From Marchantia polymorpha subsp. ruderalis (Eukaryota; Streptophyta; Marchantiopsida; Marchantiales; Marchantiaceae), in assembly GCA_037833965.1 (NCBI GenBank), contig AP031352.1, forward strand, positions 32,366,501 to 32,430,500: DNA of 64,000 bases, written 5' to 3'. The translations under genes were made by a program, and so were the position numbers. Shown here one piece after another: positions 9,330-20,636 of this stretch (its first letter is position 1; every line of letters begins with the position of its first letter). The notes under the pieces were generated by a model, which worked only from the letters and a program-made list of their open reading frames with translations, made no database searches and was not told the DNA's origin.

Positions 9330-11860
9330 CCGAATTGTAGATTCAGATCTTATACATAATCAGCATTAACATAGTCTTATAAAAATCATAAACTTTAGTA
9401 CTGTTCAAATACTTTAGAATCCATTTCACTACTTCTCAGCACATCTACTCTTGATTCAACATGTACATGTTTACCTTGTCCATCGTTAGAGCAATATTAG
9501 GTCTTGTGCACATCATCATATACATGAGGTTGCCAACAGCTTTGTCATAAGGAACACATGACTTTTTTTTTCTCAATAACATCGATTAGACATTGAACTG
9601 CGGAAAGTTCAACATGGCCTGCCAAAAATGTTCATACTGCTATAGACACTACCAAGTTGAATTTATCAAATACTTGTTAAACGTACTTGTCTTGACTCAA
9701 TCATAACTCATACTTTGCCAAATGTTTATAATTGTTCATCCCTAATATTCTTTTGTATATATACATCATCTTGAATGCAAATTTTAACTTGATCTTGCAT
9801 TTGTTAACGTTGGATTGATTCTTTGCCAATATAAGCATATCATTCACGTAGAGTAGTAAAATTATAAGATTGAAGATTTCATAATTATTTTTATGTATAC
9901 ACAAGTATCATACACACTCCGTGAAATATCTTGTGTTTTCATGAACTTATCAAATCTTGCATTTTCCTGTCTAGAAGTTTACTTCGATACACATAATGAT
10001 TTTAGCAATCTACAAACCGATTTTTCATAACATTTTTTCTAAAAGTCAACTGGTTTTTTCATGTTGATTTTTACTTCTGGAGATCCATGAATAATGTTGT
10101 GATTACGATCATATGATCCATAGCAAGACAAATATATTGCAGCCAATGCACATACCAGATCAACATAAAATCTACATGAAAAAACCAGATGACTTTTATG
10201 CACATACCAGACAAATTGTAACATACTTTGTTACATGAAAGAAATTTTTGTTATATTCCACACATTTTTCTTGTGAAACCTCTAACCACCAAATTGTCTT
10301 TGAAAATACTCTTTTTGTCACTTGCTAGATTGTACTTCAGCTTGTACATCCACTTGTGATCAATCAAAGCTTGAATCCTATGAAGTTCAATTAGTTCCCA
10401 AGTCTTGTTTTTATTCAGGAACTACATGCCTCATGCAAGCATTTCATTCAAGCTTATTGGCATAAGCTTAAGTTTCTGTGTACATAAAATGTTTTCTTTC
10501 TTCCAAGATCAACAAAATGTCATTATCATCATATGTGTGGCGCGGATGGTTAAGATTCACAAACGATAACCTGCTTCTTTCATTCCTTTTTCTCCAAAAT
10601 TTGCTCCATCTGTACTAGAGTTCTTTGTTGTGTCATATCATTAATCACATAATGATCAAATGTATCTAGGCTATGTAACTACTGGATCCCAAAACCTATA
10701 AACCTTCACACTATTAACATATTCAAGAAAATTATATTTCTTGGATGTGTTATCCAACTTGGTCCTATTCTTGTTGGATTTGAGATGATAAGCAATATAA
10801 TCAAGAAAATTTCAAACAACTATAATCATCCATCTGTATATATCTAAATTTAAACCTTGTTAAGAAATTGATTGCATTAGAAGAAAATATATTGGGATAT
10901 TGATAGTTTCAGGCCAAAATTCATATGATATATCAGAGTGACTTAACATACTACACACTTTTTCCAACTTTGTTTGATTTAGTCTCTTGAAAACAAAATT
11001 TTGTTATAAGATATAAACCATGGTAAGATGACAAATAATACCCTCCTCTTTGCAACTACTTCAAACCTCCTCAAAAATATATCTTATGTCATTATTTGTA
11101 CGTAAATATCTCACCTTGTGTCCACTCTGAGTATCAATTTGGGCCTTTCAACCTTTGAAAGTTGTAAACACCTCAAACTTATGTGTGATGAAATAAATTC
11201 ACACAAATCATAAGTTTTCATCAATAACTGATATATTGTTAAACTTTTCAAAGACTGAGACTTTAGAATATGATACTTACACGTCATTATGTACATATTT
11301 AAATAACTCCTTAGAATTGTGAATTCCAATATCAAATGCTTGTTTCTGATGCTCGTCCATGATATAATATTTGCAAAACTTTAAATTGATATGTGGGATA
11401 ATAATATTCACTTGGCTAAGAGGAACAAGTATCTATCGCTAATGTGTTCTAGCCTAAAATGTCACACATGAAACATTTCAATTCGATATCTAGTTAAACT
11501 AACTTCCTCATAGATTGTATTGTACTCTAGCAATTATATATTGTTGTGCTTATGAACTCCAAAGATAATATTTAGAAATTAACTCGCGTTTTGTTAATCG
11601 TAGTTAGTCAACTCGTAGTTAGACTTGATATCTAGTTAGGGTTTGTTATGCTTGTACTCTTGTTAGGGTTTACGATACTTGACTCTAGGATGAAACCGTT
11701 CCAATTTAGTCTCACATATACACATGCAGGAAGAGATAGTGAAGAGCTTGACTACGTATCACCACATCAATAAAAGAGTCACCACGTATGTCGTATTTGA
11801 CTATGTCATATATTTCTACCTCGGACTTAGTGGCCGCCATCTTGTTTCAACGAACGCTCA
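9330..11860 (-). mobile_element. Decayed Ty1/copia retrotransposon
   Basis: On the minus strand a gag start MAATKSEVEIYD is readable at about 11845-11810. Integrase blocks (HNDV, KVRYLRTNNDI, NQTKLEKVCSMLSHSDISYEFW) lie at about 11300-10880. The reverse transcriptase end LLLYVNDMLILAKN, from the copia YVDDM motif, is at about 9860-9810, and AVGNLMYMMMCTRPNIAL follows at about 9560-9500. The order integrase before RT identifies copia. Most of gag and protease are missing (jump near 11590), and the frame is full of stops. The LTRs are not clear. A related copy lies at about 28960-30110. Confidence 0.75.
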
Positions 11861-12559
11861 AGATTGTTGCTAGTTTTTTTGAGTGAAAGGTTTTTTTCAT
11901 TCATCCATAAATATCCATAAGAGATAGAATAGTCTTGCTTAGTTTTTGAATTTCAAAATTAAAATTTTTTGTCAAAATAATAATTTACTGAAATAAAATA
12001 TTTTTTCAAAAAAAATATTTTGACGATCAACACTCGACGATCAACTTTCAACGATGATGATCAACAAAGGTCAATTATCCTCCTTCTAATGTTTCTCCAT
12101 TCTTTATCCAAAAATACTTTGTCTTCCGTCCAAAGATACTTTGTCCAAGAGTTTTTTATTTTTGATCCAAAGATCCTATGTCCTTTGTTCAACAATCCTA
12201 CGTTTTTTGTCCAATAGTTCTTTGTTCTACGTCCAACAATTTTTCTAAATTAGAGATTCATTACCATTGTACTTTCTAGCCCATTTGTGAACTTCTCTGC
12301 CATGCTTTGAAAGTTCTTCCTTGCTCCGTCTGTACAAACGTCCTTTTCCTTCACTCTTCTACAGCTACTTTGTCTTCATAGCTACTATTGTATCCAAAGG
12401 TTTTGTCACTTTGATTATCATCCACCCTTTGTTGATTGCAGTAGAGATGAAGGAGGGTGTCGAAATCTGCCGTGATCGATAGCATTTGTGTGATTGGGAG
12501 AAATGGATGAAGTTGTATAGACCATTGATGCACTACAATAAGGATTGAAGCCATACTCG

Positions 12560-12919
12560 GATTGCAAGGTTTAGATTCAAAGGTGGGGCAAAGATTTTGG
12601 TAGATCGAGCAACGATTAAGAATCCGAGATGAAACCTAGGTTAATCATAGTACGAGGAGGAGACGATAACACTACAAGCAAATTGAAAGCTAGGACGGAG
12701 TCAAAGAAAAAGACGTAGATTGAAATTGTGAAGCTAATTGCGAACGTACCGGAGTTTGAAAAAATTCTAGAGGAAGCGCAAGAGCCCAATGAGACCCTAA
12801 TCATCAATTGGATGACTGTGTGGTGTCAAAAATGCTTGTACTTGAAGCCAAAGCTCAAGAAACTAGCAGCAAGTAATCATCCAAACATTAAATTGACAAT
12901 GTTTTTCAAACGCTCGTGA
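12560..12919 (+). pseudogene. Thioredoxin-like (WCRKC type) pseudogene fragment
   Basis: The translated stretch shows RGGDDNTTSKLKART, a TAG stop near 12717, then IEIVKLIANVPEFEKILEEA, TLIINWMTVWCQKCLYLK and PKLKKLAASNHPNIKL before the frame closes at 12919. The active-site region WCQKC corresponds to the WCRKC of plastid thioredoxin-like 3 proteins, and the flanking YLKPKL.KLAA is typical of that family. It lacks the second half of the thioredoxin fold. No intron is visible where the pieces join, so a processed or captured copy is plausible. It sits about 100 bases from the hAT element. Confidence 0.6.
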
Positions 12920-13191
12920 GTCATAAAGTTGTGACAAACATGCACATCATCCAAATCTAGAGAGATGACGCACACCAAACGCAAGTCATGGATGATCAGC
13001 GTGTGGGGACGGTCATCCACATGCCTCCCTATTTACGGATCTCCCGTAAATACCGTAAATAAGCTATTTACGGGATGAGGTCCGACCTTAGATACGGTTA
13101 TTTACGGGTCCTTAATTAAACTACTACGAAGAGCGAAAGCAGTTGGGACAGCTGAGTATCAAAGGACCGTGTTTGTATTCATTGTCTCCAC

Positions 13192-15290
13192 TTAGAACGT
13201 AAGTTTCTGCAGAAGCTTGAACTGCCTTGTGTGCATCACGCCTTCCAGGGAAAAGTCTGTCAAGCTCATCCGGTGGATGTTTTTTTCCCATTTTAGAATG
13301 GAGAAGTTGCGCTCTACAGAGGACGTTCCAGGAAAAGTGCTTGCCAATCCACCACAAAACATCTCCAGCTTCTTGAATCGACCACTTGTGAGTTTCCAGG
13401 CCTTGCTGAAGTGCGTTTGGTATGTACACCCGTCCAATGCATTACGGAAGGGCTCTTCATTGCGGTAAGCATTTTTGAGATCACGGAATTCGGTTTCAAT
13501 GTAGTCCATTGTCGCTTCTGCAGAAATAGGGGCCCAACGAGCAGCAAGACGTTCACGTTGTGCGCGTACAATAGCGGTAAAGTCACGTCCATTCAGTGTC
13601 ACCAGCTCGTGCGGCAGCACTGGTGGCAACACCTTCAAGGAAACGTCATTCAAGGAGTTTCGTTCGGCCACGACTTCGTCAAGCCCAGCGATCAAATTCA
13701 ACAGGCCCTTGCTCAAGTTTCTTGCCAGGTTTTCCATGCTGGCTCTCCCGGCATGTTGCATGCGATCGGATATAAAACCACCCATGTCTTCCAGAAACGT
13801 GATCATATCTGCGACACGAGCTGAGTACAAATCGTTGCTGGACACAACGTCTCTCTCGATGTCGATGTCTTCACGCTGTCCAGAAGCTAATGAGCCGTTT
13901 GCTTTGATATAGTCCTTGTAGCAAGTCCGTAGATTGGCGATGGCTTCGCGCTACCGCGAGACCAGAGTGTCATCCTTTTGAAGTTGCTTGAAGGTAGTGA
14001 TGGCGGCTGCAGACACATCTTGGACGAACATTAGGACTACCCACCATTCATGCGGCGGTTTGCAGGACGGGTTCTTCGCCTCCAGGTACTCTCTCATGGC
14101 CACATGGTGCGTTTTGAACCAGCTGGCGACCTTTCACATGGATTCCCACCTTGTTTCTGCGAGTGTGCGACATTTCGTTCCCATGTCGTTAATCAGGTTC
14201 TGTTGACGGCGCAGGTATCCAATGAGTGCCGTTAGCATTGACACAAATTGTTCGTCCATCAATTCTTCGTCAAACGATCGCAACTTCAAGTCCAATTGAT
14301 GTAAACCACACCAGATGCGGTAAAAGCCAGATAATGCTGCTTGTTCAAATTGCGTGGCCACCCCGCCAATGTGGCTGATCATTCGCGGTTCGCCGTCCGT
14401 TGAGATTGAAATCAGCATAGTCTTCCATTCAGTGCAGAGTACATCCAGCACTGCCGAAGCGTGGCGGTACACTTCTGCTGACGTATGCCTGCAAAAAACT
14501 GGAATCCCAATCAAGTGCAAGTTGAGGATCTCACCATCCGAGAAGAGCCGAATGCGGATATCCAGGTAAGAAGTCGACATGTGAGTGGACATATCCAACG
14601 CAATTGAGAATGCCCAGCTATTGTCCAAGATGTCGTGGATATGTTGCAGATTCAACGCCAAAATAAAGCGAGCGTACTGAGCGACCCTTTCATCCTTGGC
14701 AGTGCTGATCTCCGCAACGCCGATGACTTCTTTTGTCATGGTAACCAGAGCTTCTGCTTGGCGAAAGGAAACTCCAGTGCTGAGGAATCCCGCCACCAGA
14801 TTGAATTGCTTTGGATTCGAGATGTCGATTCGATATTTGGTAGTGGCCAATCCAGGGTCTTCAACGGTGTTGGGATCGATATCTTCAAATATTCTAAGTG
14901 CTCTTTCCCTACACATGTTCGGCAGCCCGTCGTCGTCATCCTGGTCAAGAAGTAGGTCCCCGATGATGACGTCAACAATCGCTTTGTTGATGTAAAGCTG
15001 CATTGCCGTCTGGTTGCCGGCGAAGTGCGATGGAATGGTGTTCCTGTGCCTGACTGGTGCATTTTTTTAGAAAAAAGTGGCCTTCTGGTCCCTGGCCAGG
15101 ATTTTGAATTGGTCCCAGCGAGCCTTGTGCTAGCGGCTGAAGTGCTGTACGTAATTGTTGGTTCGAAATGGCCTAGTGAAAGACTTGATATTTTCGGTTC
15201 CGCGCCGCTTCTGTTCTTCCTGGGCGGTGCTCGTGTCTGTGTCCTCTCGGCCAAAGTGAATACAGAAGAGACAATTGACTGAAACGACCT
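13192..15290 (-). pseudogene. hAT transposase, nearly intact (about four in-frame stops)
   Basis: A single minus-strand frame runs from about 15290 to 13192 with no frameshift. It is broken by stops at about 15132 (TAG), 15069 (TAA), 14136 (TGA) and 13952 (TAG). The N-terminal part (CLFCIHFGRED, SFTRPFRTNNYVQH, HKARWDQF) resembles the zinc-finger-like start of hAT transposases. The middle has the RNase H-like core (SIALDMSTHMSTSYLDIRIR, SISTDGEPRM, IWCGLHQLDLKLRSF, ETRWESM). The end is the hAT dimerisation region (GTSSVERNFSILKWEKN, MSLTDFSLEGVMH). In cells it would excise and reinsert the element. The longest uninterrupted piece starts at an ATG at 15003. The true start is unclear because the frame continues into the minisatellite. 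Confidence 0.8.
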
Positions 15291-15377
15291 TCGACGTGGC
15301 TGCGTCCCGACTTGCGATGGAAAGTCCGTAGTTGACTGGTGGTCTGGGTTGAAGGGCGTACGCAGCGTCGCGCGCGG

Positions 15378-15936
15378 CATAGCGGGAGCACGGGAGTTGA
15401 GTGCGAGGAGAAGGGAGGTGGGGAGGGCGAGTTGAAGGAGGGAAGACAGGCAAGAGCGCCGGTAGCGGGAGCACGGGAGTTGAGTGCGAAGCTGGTAATA
15501 AGGCGTGCTCGAGACAAAGTGCGAGGAGAAGGGAGGTGGGGAGGGCGAGTTGAAGGAGGGAAGACAGGCAAGAGCGCCGGTAGCGAGAGCACGGGAGTTG
15601 AGTGCGAAGCTGGTAATAAGGAGTGCTCGAGACAAAGTGCGAGGAGAAGGGAGGTGGGGAGGGCGAGTTGAAGGAGGGAAGACAGGCAAGAGCGCCGGTA
15701 GCGGGAGCACGGGAGTTGAGTGCGAAGCTGGTAATAAGGAGTGCTCGAGACAGAGTGCGACGAGAAGGGAGGTGGGGAGGGCGAGTTGAAGGAGGGAAGA
15801 CAGGCAAGAGCGCCGGTAGCGGGAGCACGGGAGTTGAGTGCAAAGCTGGTAATAAGGAGTGCTTGAGACAGAGTGCGAGGAGAAGGGAGGTGGGGAGGGC
15901 GAGTTGAAGGAGGGAAGACAGGCAAGAGCGCCGGTA
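15378..15936. repeat. 118-bp tandem repeat (minisatellite), about 4.7 copies
   Basis: Units beginning GTGCGAGGAGAAGGGAGG recur near 15402, 15521, 15639, 15757 and 15875, giving a period of 118 bases with very few differences. The array is G/A-rich on the + strand and lies inside the hAT element upstream of the transposase. Because 118 is not a multiple of three, it creates long overlapping spurious frames on both strands. Confidence 0.92.
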
Positions 15937-16063
15937 AAGATTAGGGTGCCGCCAATAAAACACCTTTTATTAAGGCCCTTATTTACGGGACAACCCGGAC
16001 CTTATTTACGGTTATTTGCGATACAAGTACTATTTTTCCGTAAATAGAGAGGCATGGTCATCC

Positions 16064-18191
16064 ATCAAGTTTTGAATATGATCATCAAAAGTCGCCGTGA
16101 ATGAGTGACTAAGCCAAACTTGTCATCTGCACTACATGGATTCATCTCAGCTCATGAAATTGTCAACACAAATTCAACGATGCAATTGTTGAAGGATGAT
16201 GTATCATCGTGTCTTCAAAACTGAATGTTGCAATCAAGTTAGTTAATTATCATCCGATCATCAACAATGATGTAACATCTTGCTATTCGTACGACTTTCC
16301 TTGTCCTTGTATGAGTCGACTCTTGGATTAAAAAGAGTAGTTGATTGTTAATTTGCATTCGGAGGACAATACATTTGTTGTCAGGTTGAACTTTGTTTGA
16401 AATATCATACATCTAGCAAACTTTGTCATGATCCAGAATGGCATTTGAAAAAAAAATATATGCTTCAAGTTTTTAAGCCGTGATGTTGAGCTTCCGTGGT
16501 ATTTTCAAGACCTAGCACTGTGAGCTATTGTCACACGAGAAGCTGCAATCCAACGTGTTGGCCTTGACCGCATGCTCAATCCGCGTTCTCCTACAACAAC
16601 AAAGCTATGTCTTCTTCACATACGGTTCTCAACTCTCAAACTCTGAATCTGCATTTGAAGTTTGCAAGACAACAGCCATCATTTTGATACCAATTTTTGT
16701 TTGATAATCAATAAATTCACAAGAAAAAAACCAACGACATACATGATACATGTTTTCATCTTCTGACTACGTCCACAAAAATACAAACATAAGATGTCTA
16801 GCGCGACAAGGAAATTAACCTGCCTAAGTAGTGTAGAAGATGCATTGACAACTTGGCCAAAACCCTAATATGAGTGAACTGATACATTGAATACTCCGTC
16901 ACCTGCAGTGCATAATCTACGCACTGTCCCGACTTGAATTATCGCAAACAATACATGGTAACTTATAATTTAAAATAAATACTTAGAAAAATGCAAATTT
17001 GAAAAAAGGAATAATCATTCATTGATTAAAAATAATGTAAGAAATAAAAAATATGTAAGATTATAAATTTTTTTAAAAGACTAACAATTAATTTTCAATA
17101 AATACAAAAGATCAATAAGTTTAGGTTGATTGCTTACAATATCACATAATTTAAAATTATCTATTATAAGGTCTGTTGACCAATTCTCTACTATCTTTAC
17201 TTTTTTGGTATATAATTCAATAAATTTATTACTTTTGTATTTTTAATCAAAGAAATAAGATCATAGTTTGTTCATGATATATTTTAATAAAAAAAAAATG
17301 TCGGTTTATAAATCAAGAATACATGATATGCAAGTTGTTAATATTTTGGTGTGAATTAAAATTAGCATCTAGAAAATTGAAAAAGTGATATTGTAAGATC
17401 ATAAATATAATTTTTAAACGGAATTTGAAACTCAAATATACGTGAAAAATTGAAGAAAAAAATCTGGATTTATATTTCATATGAATGAAATCTTATTGCA
17501 GATAAAAACATACATAATGTCAAGATTTTTAAGTTTTTATAAATTTTGAATCTAATATGAAATATCTTAGAGCAAAAAAAAAGGTTTAAGGTACAAATTT
17601 TCAAATAAAACTTGAAGCATAAAAAAGTATCATTGAAACAAGTTGAGTATGCTAAAATGATAATTGAAGGATACAACATATAAATCCTGATAGATCTTCA
17701 ATCTGATAGATTATGGGAAGAAAATATTGATGTGTAAAATTCTCTATGAGAAGACAAAAAAAATCTCAGGTTTTTGATGATGTGCATTAGATAGAGTATG
17801 ATTAGTTGTTATGAACAACTAATCATACACATCAAGAGTAGATTCATTAAAAAATTATGAAATGAATTTTCAAATAAATTGTGTTGATAAACAAATGATT
17901 GAGCTAATCAAGATAGATATTATAGTAATTTTCACAAATCAATTTATCATAATAATTCATGTACAAAATTTTTGCAAAACATAATGCCACTTTGCAAGTT
18001 TTGCATATGTATATAAATATAAAAAACTAGAAATTAAATTATTTGTATACCTAACATTACTTTATCATGCTTTGAATACAGTTATTATTGTCAACTCTGG
18101 TTTATAGCATAACTTATATTAGCTTTTTTTGGTAGAAAAATCGTAAAAATTATTTAATTTTAAAATCTCAATACAGAAAGAAGTGATACAT
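16064..18191. other. AT-rich spacer with one weak coding-like trace
   Basis: No supported gene. On the + strand about 16465-16640 reads FLSRDVELPWYFQDLAL, then after a stop AIVTREAAIQRVGLDRMLN, which looks like decayed coding sequence of unknown origin. The rest is AT-rich with homopolymer runs. Confidence 0.4.
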
Positions 18192-18505
18192 TGATAGGAG
18201 TTAATTGAGTTTTTCAATAATTTTAGTTAGTTTTAAATTAGATAATTAAACTAGTTAGCTATTGTTTTGTAAGATATGAGTATAATCTTTTGATGACAAA
18301 AATTTGGAGTTTTATAAATGATTTCGTGTTAATTAGTGTGACTGATAGGAGCTCATTGAGTTCTTATTTAATTTTAGTTACTTTTAAATTAGATAATTGG
18401 AATCAGTTAGCTATCGTTTTGTAAGAGACTAGTATTATCTTTCAATGACACAAATTTGGGTTTTTATAAATGATTTTGTGTTAATTAGTGTGCTTGATAG
18501 TAGTT
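18192..18505. repeat. Tandem duplication, 151-152-bp unit, about 2.1 copies
   Basis: Segments starting TGATAGGAG at 18192, TGATAGGAGC at 18343 and TGATAGTAG at 18495 are similar copies of about 151 bases, the third only a start. Each ends with TGTTAATTAGTGTG. AT-rich and non-coding. Confidence 0.8.
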
Positions 18506-20636
18506 CATTAGTGATGTGTTGATTTCTTGAGAAGTCTTATCATTGGCAGTGTTGATTTATTCCTACATAGTATAAATTTAATTATACTGTAGAAATCAAG
18601 TTTATTCATATATTGAAATTTGAATTTTTAACAAATATGGTTAGTTTTTAAATACAGTCGTTTATTTTTTGAATTTATATATTAGCATAAATTTTTAGCA
18701 AATACAAAACACATACACTTATACAAAAACAAACCAGTACTACTTAGTTCATTCATTAATTTATTTTTTAATTAAAATGCAGAAAATCAAGAAAACTTGT
18801 AGATTATCATGAGTTTTATCGATCATATATTTTAATCAGGATTAGATATTATTAAATTGATATTATTAAAATCACCTTTGTAAAACGCTTATGAAGTCTC
18901 AATATACAATTAAGGGAAATATTTATAAAACAAAAGAAACATATATATATATATATAGAAAATTTTTAAGAAAATTTTTGGAAGTTGTTATAAGTGTTAG
19001 ATTTGAAAAATCTAAATTTTACTCGTCTTCGATCCTTTTTCAAAACGTTATTTCTAGGCACAGTTTTATGAATTAGATCCCTTTATTCGTTAAAAACTCT
19101 CTAAGATATTGTTCTAGGTTAGGATTCAAATTATAATTATTGATTGTTAATATGCTAACCTTATTTTCGACATTTCAATTTAACTCTGACATCAATTCAT
19201 GCAATTTAATCATGTTGTGATTATCCTAAAATAATGGAAGTTTTGTTGGTGGAGAGCAATTTATGTATCAAAACATCCATCCCACACCAAAACTATCAAT
19301 TCTAGATCTCATACCTTGACTATGAACATCCAGATTGTGCGAGAAACGGAGGTTCACTTTCATATTTGAAGATTAGTCGCTCATACTTACAGTTTTAATT
19401 ACCTGTTTTTATGAATTGCAGAGAACTGACTTCAACTCTGTTATGAAATAATTTAATGTCATTTTATGAACAGTACAGAAATATCTTCCAAAAGATCTTC
19501 CCAGTCCATAAATGTTTGTTTCATCTGCATTTCTGTTGAGCAGATGTCAAAGGACATATTTCTTGAGTTTCAAAGGACATATTTCTTCACTGAAGTTGGA
19601 ATACTTGAATCAAATTTCACATGCTGTACCAACGTGGGCATAAGGAGGAGAAAAACTTTGTTTCTTTCTTGACGTGGTCCAGCAGTGAAAATCCGTAAAC
19701 TTAGATTGATTAGTTCACATTGTGTACTTGGACGGAGGTACTTAAGTCAAATTCTTTCTTAGATCTTTCTTCTAGTAGGCGTCAACTACAAGAAAGCTGG
19801 AGCGATATGAACTCTGGGATAGCAAGACTTCTTCCAGTCCTAACCAGTATAGGGAACAAGAAAATGAAGGCAGGAATAATATACTTCCAAGCCAAGGGCA
19901 GGCTTAACATTCGTGAAAGCATGATAATCACAAAAACACTTCAGAGACGTGTAGAGAAGAATAAACTGGCTCTATGGAGCAACTGATAAGGTATTTGGTT
20001 CTATCCTCTCAAAGATCTTGCAGGAAGCAGAAGATCACATTAATCCAGTTGATTGTTCTGGCCAAGTTTCAGCTGGAAAAGCAGGCGGTTGCTCAATCTA
20101 CTTTTGGATCAAAACTTTTGTTTGGTTCCTGAAATAAACGCTACGTCCATATTTTATGTTTTTTGTATTTATGAGAAACAATCCGCGCAGAACATAAAGG
20201 ATCGAAGAATACTGATACAGAGTTCGTCTCCTATACTATCCTATCATTAATTCATGGTACATTCAGGATCAGTCTAAATACGGCTTCAATTTGTAGCGTT
20301 ATGGTGGTAGAATGAGCAGCGAAATGGGGAAAATGACATTTTGATGCCAGTGTAGCATCAAAGCGACCAGCTGCAAGGACGACATCACAACGGCTGTTGA
20401 TAACAGAAGAAGCTGAGGAGCTGTTTGCATTCTACTGTGTACTAATCTCAATTTCTGATCTTCTCATTTCATTATTTTGTAAGATATAAAAGAATAAACA
20501 TTATTATTTGTTATTATAAAACACCAGATTCACTGCAAAACCTCCTACATGTATTTCCTCTGTCATGATAACTCTGGGCAACACTCCCTAACTCATCCTG
20601 AAAACCCAAATAAACTACCGCTAAAGGATCATAAAC
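18506..20636. other. Spacer and 3' flank of the anthranilate synthase gene
   Basis: AT-rich to about 19200, then more balanced. Short frames on the + strand (19466-19672, 19720-19986) show no recognised domain. An (AT)n run is at 18939-18957. 20280-20636 is probably the 3' untranslated and downstream region of the minus-strand gene. Confidence 0.4.

Larger units (their letters stand above)
13019..16055 (-). mobile_element. hAT-superfamily DNA transposon
   Basis: The ends are inverted: ATGCCTCCCTATTTACGG at 13021-13038 and its near-complement CCGTAAATAGAGAGGCAT at 16038-16055. Further TATTTACGG/CCGTAAATA motifs repeat in both subterminal regions (13045-13110; 15985-16045), the usual transposase-binding layout of hAT. 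The body carries a minus-strand transposase and a minisatellite. The element is about 3.0 kb and is flanked by a direct duplication of GGTCATCC. Confidence 0.8.
13011..16063. repeat. Target-site duplication flanking the hAT element
   Basis: GGTCATCC at 13011-13018 and again at 16056-16063 flank the transposon. It matches the 8-bp duplication typical of hAT insertion. It extends to 9-10 bp if the two bases after the left copy are counted. Confidence 0.7.

Noticed and set aside
15339..15963. Several 94-277-codon ORFs on both strands
   Set aside because: They are translations of the 118-bp minisatellite in rotating frames.
19466..20250. Possible + strand gene converging on anthranilate synthase
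   Set aside because: Short frames in different phases with no recognisable domain or consistent splice sites.
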